Source of the DNA: an uncultured Verrucomicrobiota bacterium
GTDB taxonomy: Bacteria > Verrucomicrobiota > Verrucomicrobiia > Opitutales > Opitutaceae
Direction of reading: 5' to 3'
DNA length: 64,000 nt
Assembly: GCA_903876795.1 (NCBI GenBank)
Contig: CAIRBK010000082.1
Location: forward strand, 62,001-126,000
Shown one piece after another: positions 24,723 through 35,874 of the stretch. The position numbers and the translations under genes were made by a program. Under the pieces are notes generated by a model that made no database searches, was not told the DNA's origin, and saw only the letters and a program-made list of their open reading frames with translations. Positions within the stretch are counted from its first letter, which is position 1; each line of letters begins with the position of its first letter.

Positions 24723-25616
24723 TTATCGGGCGGGTCCCCCGGGACCCGCCTTTTTAATGTCATCCGAGGCGAGGTCCCGCTCTGTGATTATTACGGCGAG
24801 GGCCAGCAATGCCAGGCTCCCCAGCAGCCGAGGGATGCTTTCGGGAGTTTCACCGAAAAACAGCAGTGAACAGGCCACGGCAAGCGGCACCTTGGCATTG
24901 TTGAATGCGGCCAGCGTGCCTGTGTTCACATGGAGTGCACCGTAGTTCCAGAGGAAAAATCCGGCACCCGAGGCTAGCACGCCCAGGTAGGCGAGCACGG
25001 CCCATTGGGAAACCGACGGGGCAAAGCCGCCCCAGTCCGTCATCAGCAACGATGTCGCCGACGTGGCGGCCAGCGCGCCCGCGCACGGCCAGAAGAAAAT
25101 CGCCGAATCTTTCAATCCGGCGGGCAGGGTGGGGCGGATGCGTTTGTAGGCGATCTGTCCGGCGGCGAAGCAGAGGTTTGCCGCCTGCACGATAAGAAAG
25201 CCGGTGATGATGGAGTCGCTCGCGTGTTTTTCCCAAATCAAGATGGCGGCCCCCGCCACCGCCAGGCCTGCCGCCGCCATATGTCGCCAGCGGGTGCGGT
25301 TCTCCACTGCGGCGTAGAGCAACGCCACATATGCGGGCGTCAGAGTGGTCGCGAGTGCGACTTCGTGCGCCTTCAGGTAGCCAAAGGCGGTGATGTAGAG
25401 CACATACATCAGGCCAAATTGGACCGCGCCCAATGCCGAGAGCGAGATTACGTCCCTGCGGGGCAGGGCGCGCGGACGTAGAAACGGCAAAAAGACCGCC
25501 GCTGCGAACGCCATGCGCACGGCGCTCACCGCGACCGGGTCCAGCCCTGCCAGGCGACCTTTTATGAGACCGAACGAAAAGGCCCAGAGGATGGAGACCG
25601 CGAGAAGAAAGATCAT
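24723..25616 (-). CDS. EamA/DMT-superfamily transporter
   Basis: A 297-residue inner-membrane protein with about ten hydrophobic segments in two similar halves, the EamA domain duplication. Typical motifs are ILWAFSFGLIKGRLAGLDPV and AVRMAFAAAVFLPFLRP in the first half and GALHVNTGTLAAFNNAKVPLAV in the second. Members export amino acids, amines or metabolites; substrate unknown. Its last nine codons lie inside the stem-loop that terminates the opposing TPR gene. It is 70 bases downstream of the next minus-strand gene. Confidence 0.85.
   Translation of the reverse strand: MIFLLAVSILWAFSFGLIKGRLAGLDPVAVSAVRMAFAAAVFLPFLRPRALPRRDVISLSALGAVQFGLMYVLYITAFGYLKAHEVALATTLTPAYVALLYAAVENRTRWRHMAAAGLAVAGAAILIWEKHASDSIITGFLIVQAANLCFAAGQIAYKRIRPTLPAGLKDSAIFFWPCAGALAATSATSLLMTDWGGFAPSVSQWAVLAYLGVLASGAGFFLWNYGALHVNTGTLAAFNNAKVPLAVACSLLFFGETPESIPRLLGSLALLALAVIITERDLASDDIKKAGPGGPAR
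24729..24755 (+). terminator. Intrinsic terminator of the trpD-glmM-TPR transcript
   Basis: GGCGGGTCCC (24729-24738) and GGGACCCGCC (24741-24750) are exact complements, followed by TTTTT. The stem overlaps the 3' end of the opposing EamA coding sequence, so those codons serve both as protein code and as terminator. Confidence 0.85.
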
Positions 25617-25686
25617 TATGAAGGGTCGCTTGTGGACGCAATGCGGGGTGCGTCGGCCGGAATGCGTTTTGCGCGGCCTTGCACCG

Positions 25687-27183
25687 TCATTTGCCGTCGC
25701 CGGCCGCCGGCCCCGCCGTATAGCCGAAAAGGCCGCGTTTCTTGATGGCGGTCACGACGGGCTCGGGCACCATCGACTCCCAGCTCGGATCCCTGTTTTG
25801 GATGCGTTGCAGCACATCGCGGGAGAAGATGTTGAGGATGTTTTTGTCGAAACCCACGATGCACTCGATGTAGTGGTTTTCGAGAAGATGTGCGTAGAGG
25901 TTGCTCAGATGCGAGTCCACCTGGAGGTTTTTGGCGGTGAGCAACACGCTGGATGCGAAGGAGGAGCCGGCGGTCTGTTCGCCCGCGGCCGGGTAGCCGA
26001 CCTCAAGGTAGCGGTCGTAGGCGTGCTGCTGCATCGGATAAATGTATAGCCTGACGGCGTTGCGGAAGAGTCGTCCGAAGTTTTCCAGGATGCCCCCGGG
26101 CAGATTCTCGTAGTACTTTTCGTTGAAGATCTCCAGGAGGTTGTTGATTCCCAGGGCCACGCCGATCATCTCCTGTGTGTATCGACGGAAGTAGGACGTG
26201 AGGCGGTAATACTCCGAGTAGTCCGAGATCAGCACGGTGAAGCCGATGTCGCCCAGCAGGTCGACGCGCGACAGGAAATCGTTGGCATCGAGTCCGCCCG
26301 ATGCGAGCAGGTTGTTCATGGTGATTTCCATAAGGACCACGACGTCCTTCCCCTTGACTTGAGGTTCCTGCATGAACTGGGCGCAGGCGCAGTTGAGCAT
26401 GTCGACATTGACATGGGTGACGGGACGGAAACTGCCGCGCTCCACCAGCACCGCTTTTTTATAGAGTATCTCGGAGGGCTGGAGCACTTCGCCATCCGGG
26501 CCGAACATGACGGCGTTGGTGAGCTTGTGGCGCACCAAGTAGAGCGACATGAGCCGGTTGTCCACCTTGGCAAAGGCGGGCCCGGTCATCTTAAGCATAT
26601 CGACCTCGATGCGCTCGGGGCCGATGTTGTCGAGCAGGGAGCGGATGAGTTCCTCGGGATCGGCGCGGAGGTAGAAAGCTCCGTAGATCAGGTTGGTGCC
26701 CACGACGCCGAGGGCCTGTTGTTGGAGAAGGTTGTCCTTATCCCACATGCGGACGTGGATCATGATGTCGCTGTGCGGGCCGTGGGGCTCGGTCTGGAAA
26801 CGGATGCCCATCCAGCCGTGGCATTCGTTGGTGCCTTTGTAGCTACGCGCAGCCACGGTATCGGCAAAAACGAAGAAGGTGGTGTTGGCCCCGCGCTTTT
26901 CGCCGAGGCGTTCGATCAGCAGCGTGTATTCGTGGTCGAGCATGAGACCGAGACGCTCTCGCGAGACGTAGCGGGGGGCTTTGCCATAAATCGCGTCGCT
27001 GAAGGTCATGTCGTAGGCAGACATTGATTTCGCCACGGTGCCGGCGGCCCCGCCCGCCTGGAAAAAAATGCGGGCCACCTCCTGACCTGCTCCAATCTCG
27101 GCAAAGGTGCCGTATTTAGGCTCGTCGAGATTGATCGTGAGCGCCTTTCGGTTGGTGGTCATCAGGTCTTTTTGCTCGGACAT
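25687..27183 (-). CDS. Conserved protein of unknown function (GTFAEIGAGQEVARIFFQAGG type)
   Basis: A 498-residue cytoplasmic protein without signal peptide. The N-terminus contains a distinctive block, KYGTFAEIGAGQEVARIFF followed by AGGAAGTVAKSMSAYDMTFSDAIYG, that I recall from a family found in many phyla with inconsistent database names. I cannot assign a function. Other striking blocks are NECHGWMGIRFQTEPHGPHS, VLMEITMNNLLASGGLDAND and HLLENHYIECIVGFDKN. Start at ATG 27183 (MSEQKDLMTTNRKALTINL); the open frame extends 30 codons more without family character. It shares its upstream region with divergent tRNA-Pro, 141 bases away. Confidence 0.75.
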   Translation of the reverse strand: MSEQKDLMTTNRKALTINLDEPKYGTFAEIGAGQEVARIFFQAGGAAGTVAKSMSAYDMTFSDAIYGKAPRYVSRERLGLMLDHEYTLLIERLGEKRGANTTFFVFADTVAARSYKGTNECHGWMGIRFQTEPHGPHSDIMIHVRMWDKDNLLQQQALGVVGTNLIYGAFYLRADPEELIRSLLDNIGPERIEVDMLKMTGPAFAKVDNRLMSLYLVRHKLTNAVMFGPDGEVLQPSEILYKKAVLVERGSFRPVTHVNVDMLNCACAQFMQEPQVKGKDVVVLMEITMNNLLASGGLDANDFLSRVDLLGDIGFTVLISDYSEYYRLTSYFRRYTQEMIGVALGINNLLEIFNEKYYENLPGGILENFGRLFRNAVRLYIYPMQQHAYDRYLEVGYPAAGEQTAGSSFASSVLLTAKNLQVDSHLSNLYAHLLENHYIECIVGFDKNILNIFSRDVLQRIQNRDPSWESMVPEPVVTAIKKRGLFGYTAGPAAGDGK

Positions 27184-27324
27184 ACCCACATCGTTGCAGG
27201 CAGTCGCACCGAATCGCAATCCTGAGAACGCGGCGGCCCATGTCCGGCATCGGAGCACTTGATGAATTGCCAAAAAAACCGCTTGCTTCCGTCACGGGCG
27301 TCCGGCTTTGTGACCCTTCCAGTT

Positions 27325-27401
<77 letters not shown>

Positions 27402-27581
27402 TTTTCCCCGCGTTGAGGTTTTGCACGACGCGCGGTTAATTCCTTTAACCGTCCTGTCGCGGCGGCGCCGTTGCCTCCAGGAATCCTTTGTTCGTCACCG
27501 TTCTTAATCGTCTTGTTTGCCCTATGTTGGGATTGCTTAGGCGAGTTCTTCTTTGTTCGCCTGAAGAAGGACTATGTTCAC

Positions 27582-27610
27582 TTGAATGGACACGTATGCC
27601 TACGTGTATC
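27582..27610 (+). promoter_or_regulatory. Possible promoter with internal palindromic operator
   Basis: ACACGTA (27590-27596) and TACGTGT (27601-27607) form a perfect 7+7 inverted repeat around four bases. It falls between a TTGAAT (27582-27587, -35-like) and a weak TGTATC (27605-27610, -10-like). An operator in the promoter spacer would suit repression of the sorted-protein gene starting at 27662. A second set of overlapping small stems lies at 27540-27568 (GGCGA/TCGCC and TTCTTC/GAAGAA). The promoter match is weak; the palindrome itself is exact. Confidence 0.35.
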
Positions 27611-27661
27611 TATCGCCTTGCTCATTTGGACTTTTTAAATCAACTCCGGTGTGTGAAGCGC

Positions 27662-28567
27662 ATGAGGTTCTTTCCGTCATTTGGGATTCTTTTCTTGGCC
27701 TTGGTCTGCCGGCAAAGTTTGCAGGCGGGTTCAGCAACTGACATCAGCGGACTCTATTACACGGGTCTTAATAGCACTGGCGGCCTGCAACCGGGTGGTG
27801 GTCGCGATTCCAACTGGGATGTAACCTATGCTTATGTCAACGGCTCGCGCTTTCGTAACGAAAGCACCTACACGAGCGCCTCCGGGGCTTATGTGCTGAG
27901 CAGCGCCTACATCGACAGTGCATATGTGAGCAATACCAGTTCCGCGCAATGGATCACCGCTCCAGGGGCGATGACTGCCTCGGTCGGCGGCTCGGCCAAT
28001 ATCGGCGGTGTTTACCTGCCGGGCAACGGAACTACCGGGACCAACGCGGCATTCTACGTTTATCAGCTCGCTTTCAGCATCATTGGCACGGGCTCGGGCG
28101 TAGCTACCAATCAGATAGCGATCAGTCTCACCATTGCCGCAGACGACGCCTACAGCATCTACGTGAGTCAAAATCCGGTTACAGTGACCGGGGGTGGGGC
28201 TATCAACGCCGATTATGCGGTCTCCGCTTCGGGCACCAATGCCTGGAACAACACCACGGCGGTCAATCTGCAAAATTACGGTTCTGGCGGTGCCAACAAC
28301 ACGACGTTCAATATTGGAACGAACTACCTGACGATCGTGGTTTCTAACACCAACAGCATCGTCGGCTCCAGCGCCAACTCCGATTTCAACCCAAGCGGCT
28401 TGCTGGTTTATCAGGTCGGATCGCTGGCCACGATCGATGGTCGCCCGATTCCCGAGGTCGGCTCGAGCCTCCCATTGCTCGGGGCCATGGCTCTTTATGG
28501 CGTTTCCATCTGGCGCCGACGTCGGCCGGCTAGCCAGGCCGGCGTAGCAGGCAACAAGCCTACCTGA
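27662..28567 (+). CDS. Secreted protein with PEP-CTERM/VPDSG-type sorting signal
   Basis: A 301-residue protein with an N-terminal signal peptide (MRFFPSFGILFLALVCRQSLQA) and a long beta-type, Ser/Thr/Asn/Gly-rich body typical of surface or extracellular proteins. The C-terminus is a tripartite sorting signal: IPEVGSSLPLLGAMALYGV, then a basic RRRR cluster. That matches PEP-CTERM/VPDSG-CTERM signals, which are processed by exosortase-like membrane enzymes. No exosortase is in the window. The TTG-initiated frame from 27488 is an unlikely longer start, because the signal peptide begins at 27662. Its stop overlaps the stop of the convergent TPR gene by eight bases. The natural role is unknown. 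Confidence 0.75.
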   Translation: MRFFPSFGILFLALVCRQSLQAGSATDISGLYYTGLNSTGGLQPGGGRDSNWDVTYAYVNGSRFRNESTYTSASGAYVLSSAYIDSAYVSNTSSAQWITAPGAMTASVGGSANIGGVYLPGNGTTGTNAAFYVYQLAFSIIGTGSGVATNQIAISLTIAADDAYSIYVSQNPVTVTGGGAINADYAVSASGTNAWNNTTAVNLQNYGSGGANNTTFNIGTNYLTIVVSNTNSIVGSSANSDFNPSGLLVYQVGSLATIDGRPIPEVGSSLPLLGAMALYGVSIWRRRRPASQAGVAGNKPT

Positions 28568-30347
28568 TCGCCTGTGCTATTCGCGAGGATTCGTGCGTGC
28601 TGAGCGTGGCGGGGTCGAGTGTGGCCAGGACTTCTCCGGCTTTTTGCTTCTCTCCCGTTGCGGCCAAAGCCAGTCCGTAGGCCAAGGCGATCTCCGGGCC
28701 CACTTCATGTCCGGTGAGGGCCGGCTGAAGGAGCTTGATGGCTTCTGCTGCGCGGTTTTGCACCAGCAGAGTCAGCGCGTAGGTTCCCAGATAGGCCCGA
28801 TTCCCGGGGTATTGATGGTGATTATCGGCTGCGATTTGCTCCGCGAGTCGAAGGTCGTTGCCGGTCAGCGCGGCGAAAAACGCATAGTTGTTGGCAACCG
28901 AGTGATCCTTGGTGCGCAGAGAGCGCAGGCGTTTGAACACTCGAAATTGTCCGTCGCTATCGTGTTCCACTTGGTAGTGCCGGGCGAGCGTGCCCAAGGA
29001 TTGGACGGCGATTTCCGGTATCTCGGTGGCCATCCATAGAAGCATCAACGCTTCGTTTCGCAAGCCCCAGGCGTATAGGGACTCAGCTACAAAAAGCGTG
29101 CGACCTCCGTCGGTCGCCGCACGCGCCGAAAGCGTTTCCCAAGCATACGTGGCCTCGGCCGTTCGTTCCGAGCGACGCGCGGCCAGGAGTTCATAGCCGA
29201 GGCGCAAGGGCTCAAGGTCACGCCCCCAGTCGCCGGAGGATACCCACTCCATGAGGCCCGGCCAGTCGGCGACGTGACGAAGTGACTCGGCCGCGCTCAC
29301 GGCGGCCGGCGGCTTACGCACCTTCTCCGTAGGCAGGTTTTTGATCCAGCCTACCGCCTCGGCGGAGCGGCCGATTTGATTTAGCCAGCTTACGAGCAGG
29401 GCGATGTTTGCGGTATCGGTCTCGTGACTCGCTTTCATCGTCCAGAGCACCTCGGCGAAGCGGCGTTCGTCCGTCTTGGACAGGGCAAGCAGGCAATCCG
29501 GCAGGTCTCCCAACGTGCAGCGTGGGTGTCCGCGGAGTGAGTCTGCCCATCTCAGCATGGAGGTTCGGTCGTCGTGGGCCAAAGCATCCTGGAGCAGGTT
29601 GCGACTGGCGTTGGCACCCCACTCGGGATCCTTGACCCACTTGGCGAGCAGATCGAGCCCGCGCTGCCGCGCATCGGGAATACTCGAGCGCAGGAGGACT
29701 ATGCCCAGCGGCACTTCGTTTATCGCCACGGCGCCCTCAATGCTCAATGCATTTTCAAAATGCATGCGTGCCGTTCCGAAGTCGAGGCGGCGTCGCGCGA
29801 GTTCACCCGCGATGCGCTGGGCCCGCGCCGAGCCTACGAACTCGGTGGGTGGCAAGCTGGCGAGTGCCTGTCGGGTTTCGTCCGGCTGTCCGGCCAGCAG
29901 GGCGTCCGAGGCCCAGGTCAGGACGCGATCGGAGTTTGCCGGAACGAGTTCGGCCGCCTTGCGCGAGTAAATGAGAGCGCTGTTTGTATTACCGAGCCGC
30001 CTGGCGAGATCGCCGGCGAGTTGCCAGGTTTCGGGTCGCTGGGGAGCGATCTTGATGGCCTCCTGTATTGATTCCGAGGCCTGCTCTAGCCTGCCTGCCA
30101 CGAGCCATTGTCGCGCCATGTCGACGGCGGTGCGCTGGCGCCACCAAGGATAAACCCACAGGGTCGCCGTTACGGCGAGGACACCTGCGACACAGGGGAA
30201 TAAAAGCGACAACCTGAGGCCCCGTCGTGATTCCCATAGATCCAGACACGCCCACCAGATTTCTCGCATATCCAAAGTCCTCAAAAGTGACCATGCCCGG
30301 TGGGGAGATTGGACGGGCTTTGGCGGCTCTTTTTTGGCGGGATTCAT
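28560..30347 (-). CDS. Membrane-anchored TPR protein
   Basis: A 595-residue protein: ~45 cytoplasmic residues rich in proline and charge, one transmembrane helix (LSLLFPCVAGVLAVTATLWVY), then some 520 residues of helical TPR-like repeats presumably in the periplasm. Clear repeats include ARQWLVAGRLEQASESIQEA, WQLAGDLARRLGNTNSALIY and LGTYALTLLVQNRAAEAIKL. Large membrane-anchored TPR proteins accompany exopolysaccharide/exosortase loci in many bacteria. The neighbouring sorted protein and VanZ-like gene make that link attractive here, but this is inference. It is divergent from the VanZ gene with a palindrome between them. Confidence 0.75.
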   Translation of the reverse strand: MNPAKKEPPKPVQSPHRAWSLLRTLDMREIWWACLDLWESRRGLRLSLLFPCVAGVLAVTATLWVYPWWRQRTAVDMARQWLVAGRLEQASESIQEAIKIAPQRPETWQLAGDLARRLGNTNSALIYSRKAAELVPANSDRVLTWASDALLAGQPDETRQALASLPPTEFVGSARAQRIAGELARRRLDFGTARMHFENALSIEGAVAINEVPLGIVLLRSSIPDARQRGLDLLAKWVKDPEWGANASRNLLQDALAHDDRTSMLRWADSLRGHPRCTLGDLPDCLLALSKTDERRFAEVLWTMKASHETDTANIALLVSWLNQIGRSAEAVGWIKNLPTEKVRKPPAAVSAAESLRHVADWPGLMEWVSSGDWGRDLEPLRLGYELLAARRSERTAEATYAWETLSARAATDGGRTLFVAESLYAWGLRNEALMLLWMATEIPEIAVQSLGTLARHYQVEHDSDGQFRVFKRLRSLRTKDHSVANNYAFFAALTGNDLRLAEQIAADNHHQYPGNRAYLGTYALTLLVQNRAAEAIKLLQPALTGHEVGPEIALAYGLALAATGEKQKAGEVLATLDPATLSTHESSRIAQAIR

Positions 30348-30355
30348 GGAGCGGT

Positions 30356-30390
30356 CAGTTTAATTGAAAAATTGATCGTTCAATTAACTG
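30356..30390. promoter_or_regulatory. AT-rich palindrome in a divergent promoter region
   Basis: CAGTTTAATTGA (30356-30367) and TCAATTAACTG (30380-30390) are inverted repeats with one bulged base, around 12 AT-rich bases that themselves contain a further partial copy (AATTGATCG). The sequence is in the 108-base gap between the divergent membrane TPR gene and the VanZ gene, the AT-richest spot in the area. It could be a dyad bound by a dimeric regulator acting both ways. Confidence 0.45.
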
Positions 30391-30455
30391 TTCTAAAGGC
30401 TCCTTGCGAGGAAAGGGCATATTCGCCCCTTGGATTTTTCCGGCGCAGCCTCACC

Positions 30456-32956
<2,501 letters not shown>

Positions 32957-33025
32957 GCTTTCCCAGGCACCGTCCCCGCACGGCCCCCGGGCGGGCCGAA
33001 CGCGGGGATGCGGTTCAGTGAGGTT

Positions 33026-34507
33026 TTACGCAGGCTGGGCGACGCGTTTGGCGTTCGTGGCGGACGGGGGGACACAGAGGTCGCGTCCGTCCACGAGTTG
33101 CATGAGACTGATGACGTTGTGCTGAAGCTCGACGGCCTGGGCGTTGAGTTCTTCGGAGGCGGAGGCGGTTTCCTCGGCGGCCGCGGCGCTGGACTGGACG
33201 ACCTTGTCCATCTCGCCGAGCGCGCCGTTGATTTGGGCGACTCCCTGGCTTTGCTCCTCGCTGGCTTTGGCGATTGTGCTGATCGACGTGTCAAGGTCTC
33301 GGATACGCTGGGTTATCTCGTCGAAACCTTGGGCGACTTCGGTGCAGAGCGCGGCGCCCTGCCGGCTGGAGCTCATCGAGGCGTTGATTTTATCGGCGGT
33401 TTCCTTGGCCGCAGACGCCGCCCGCAGGGCCAGGGAGCGCACTTCTTCGGCCACCACGGAGAAGCCCGCGCCCGCCGGGCCGGCGCGGGCCGCCTCGACG
33501 GCGGCGTTGAGGGCGAGGATGTTGGTCAGGAAGGCAATTTCGTCGATCGTCTTAAGGGTTTTGGCGATGTCCACACTGGCGGTCTCGATGGCATTCATGG
33601 CGGAGAGCAGGCGTTTCATGCGTTCGGAGCCGTTGTCCACCAGATTGCGGGTCATGGACGCTGCGGCGCGGCACTCATGCACCGTGAGGGTGTTTTGCTT
33701 CAGGATGCCGGACATCTCCTCCATGGCGGCGCTGCTTTCTTCGACGGAGGACGCTTGTTCGCTGGCGCCTTGGGCGATGGACTGGCTGGCGGCGGACAGA
33801 CTGGAGGCCGCCGAGGAAACCTGAGCGGCACCAACGTCCAGTTGAGCGGACACCTGACGCAAGCGGGCGTTGATGCTCCGGGAGATGATGACGGCGGCGG
33901 TGATGCTCAGAATAAGGGCGGAAATCGAGATGCCGATCACCCAACGGAACGACTCATAAACGGTTGCCTGCATTTCTTTTACCCCGAGCCGGGCGGCGGC
34001 TTCATTTTCATGGGTCATTTCGCCCACCAGCGCGGCATAGGCATCGTAGGCGGGACGGAATTGCGCGAGATTGAGAGCATCGGCTTCGACTTTTCGCCCC
34101 TCGCGACTTAGAGCCAGGAAGTGCTCGCGAATGTCCACATAGCGGCTGCGGATGGCCTGGAGTTGATCGAAGTTTTCCCGGTCCTTTGGGCGGGTCATGC
34201 CCTTGGCGTAGTCGTCAAAGAATCCGGTCAGCGCCGCCGACTTTGCTTTGATCTCACTCTCCCAACGGGCTTTTTCATCGGGTGTGGCCGCATTGAGATG
34301 ACGAACCGCGTTGAGTTGGTTGCGAATCACCTCGGGCTCGATGTTGGCGAGAGCCTTGAGTCCGGGAAGCGCATTGACGCTCAGGTTGACGAGTTCCCGG
34401 TTGATCAGCGTGAACTTGACGATGATGGCAACGCAGAGCAGGCCGATGGCCCCCAGCAGCAGCATGAAACCGATGGCGATGCGTTGGGCGATGGTGAGTT
34501 TTGACAT
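33026..34507 (-). CDS. Methyl-accepting chemotaxis protein
   Basis: A ~493-residue chemoreceptor. An N-terminal transmembrane helix (GFMLLLGAIGLLCVAIIVKF) leads into a periplasmic four-helix bundle of ~150 residues of 4HB_MCP type, then a second transmembrane helix (WVIGISISALILSITAAVIIS), a short HAMP-like link and a long cytoplasmic signalling coiled coil. The hairpin tip that binds CheW/CheA is EIAFLTNILALNAAVEAARAG. It ends without the NWETF pentapeptide of E. coli receptors. No other chemotaxis genes are near. Start at ATG 34507 (MSKLTIAQRI); a further ATG is six codons upstream. Confidence 0.9.
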   Translation of the reverse strand: MSKLTIAQRIAIGFMLLLGAIGLLCVAIIVKFTLINRELVNLSVNALPGLKALANIEPEVIRNQLNAVRHLNAATPDEKARWESEIKAKSAALTGFFDDYAKGMTRPKDRENFDQLQAIRSRYVDIREHFLALSREGRKVEADALNLAQFRPAYDAYAALVGEMTHENEAAARLGVKEMQATVYESFRWVIGISISALILSITAAVIISRSINARLRQVSAQLDVGAAQVSSAASSLSAASQSIAQGASEQASSVEESSAAMEEMSGILKQNTLTVHECRAAASMTRNLVDNGSERMKRLLSAMNAIETASVDIAKTLKTIDEIAFLTNILALNAAVEAARAGPAGAGFSVVAEEVRSLALRAASAAKETADKINASMSSSRQGAALCTEVAQGFDEITQRIRDLDTSISTIAKASEEQSQGVAQINGALGEMDKVVQSSAAAAEETASASEELNAQAVELQHNVISLMQLVDGRDLCVPPSATNAKRVAQPA

Positions 34508-34657
34508 CAATATGAACGGGGCCAAAGGCTCATCGGCACAATAACGCGCGACTGAAGCGAGGGCGCTTGAGGGTGCGAGACCAGGGCCCGTGGCAACCCG
34601 GACGGAACGGTGTGAGCATGCTCGCCGCGCGTCGGGGATTCATGCATGCTGTCGCCC

Positions 34658-35818
34658 ATGACGGACGAACACTTTCTCGACGATGTGCAACGGAGGGCGT
34701 TTCGGTTTTTTTTCGACACCGCGCACCCGCACAGCGGTTTGATTCCAGATCGGGCCAGGGCCGACGGTTCGAAACCGGGCGACATGGCCAGTGTCGCGGC
34801 GGTGGGCTTCGGTCTGACCGCGCTAGCCATCGGGGCGGAACGTGGCTGGGAGTCTCAGGCGGAGTGCCGCGCGTGCGCCGAGCGGGTGCTGCGGACCCTG
34901 TGGCGCGACGTGCAGCACGAAAGAGGGTTTTTCTATCACTTCGTGGACATGCGCACCGGGGTGCGGGGCTGGAATTGCGAGGCGTCGAGCATCGACACGG
35001 GACTGGCGGTTTTCGGGGCGTTGTCCGCCGGGCGTTTTTTTGGAGGGGCGGTCGCGGAGCTTGCGCAGGCCATCGAGGCGCGGGTGGACTGGCCTTGGTT
35101 GGTCGATGAGGGCGGTCGCATACGCCACGGATGGACGCCGGAAAACGGCCTCATGCCGCATAGTTGGGACCAGTATTCCGAGCACTACGGGATGACCTGG
35201 TTTGCAGTGCATGGCGCGAGCCGGCCGACGCCCCCGGAGACGTGGACGGCGTGGCGGCGCGAGCCTTGGGTTGAATATGCGGGCGAACGGTTCCTGCAGC
35301 ATCCGCCGCTGTTTGTGCACCAGTTTCCGCAGGCTTGGATGGATTGGCGCGGCTACATCGACCCGGTCGGGGGCGTGAATTTCTTCGCCAACGCCTGTGC
35401 GGCTACGCGGGCGCAAAAGCGGTTATGCATCGACCTGCGCGACCGTTTTCCTGGATACGGAGAAAATGTGTGGGGGCTCACGTCGTCGGATGGCGCCGCC
35501 GGTTATATCGACTGGGGTGGGCCGGCGGTGCTCGCGGGCGAGGTGGATGCTCGCATCGACGGCACCGTGGTGCCATGCGCCGCAGCGGGATCTCTGCCCT
35601 TTGTGCCGGGCGAGTGCACGGCGGCACTGCGCGAGATGCACGCGCGCTGGGGCGACAAGATCTACGGACCGTATGGCTTTGCCGATGCGTTTAACCCGCA
35701 GACCGGCTGGGTCGGAGCCGACGTCATCGGAATCGACCAGGGCATCACGTTGCTGATGGCGGAAAATCTGCGCTCAGGTCTGGTGTGGAAACTGATGGCG
35801 CCTTGGCGACCCAAGTAG
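34658..35818 (+). CDS. Glucoamylase-family (GH144-like) protein
   Basis: A 386-residue protein of the PF10091/GH144-like alpha/alpha-barrel family. FLDDVQRRAFRFFFDTAHP at the N-terminus, SVAAVGFGLTALAIGAERGW, the SSIDTGLAVFGAL segment, FVHQFPQAWMDWRG, NVWGLTSSDGAAGY and the C-terminal GVIGIDQG-like block (VGADVIGIDQGITLLMAENL) are all characteristic. Characterised relatives hydrolyse beta-1,2-glucans; many are annotated simply as glucoamylase. No signal peptide is seen, so it may act in the cytoplasm, which is unusual for the family. ATG 34658 gives MTDEHFLDD; ATG 34646 is an alternative. Confidence 0.8.
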   Translation: MTDEHFLDDVQRRAFRFFFDTAHPHSGLIPDRARADGSKPGDMASVAAVGFGLTALAIGAERGWESQAECRACAERVLRTLWRDVQHERGFFYHFVDMRTGVRGWNCEASSIDTGLAVFGALSAGRFFGGAVAELAQAIEARVDWPWLVDEGGRIRHGWTPENGLMPHSWDQYSEHYGMTWFAVHGASRPTPPETWTAWRREPWVEYAGERFLQHPPLFVHQFPQAWMDWRGYIDPVGGVNFFANACAATRAQKRLCIDLRDRFPGYGENVWGLTSSDGAAGYIDWGGPAVLAGEVDARIDGTVVPCAAAGSLPFVPGECTAALREMHARWGDKIYGPYGFADAFNPQTGWVGADVIGIDQGITLLMAENLRSGLVWKLMAPWRPK

Positions 35819-35874
35819 AACGGCCTTACTAAGAAACGGCGATGAGGCCGCGAAACGCCCCAGCCCCGTCGTGT

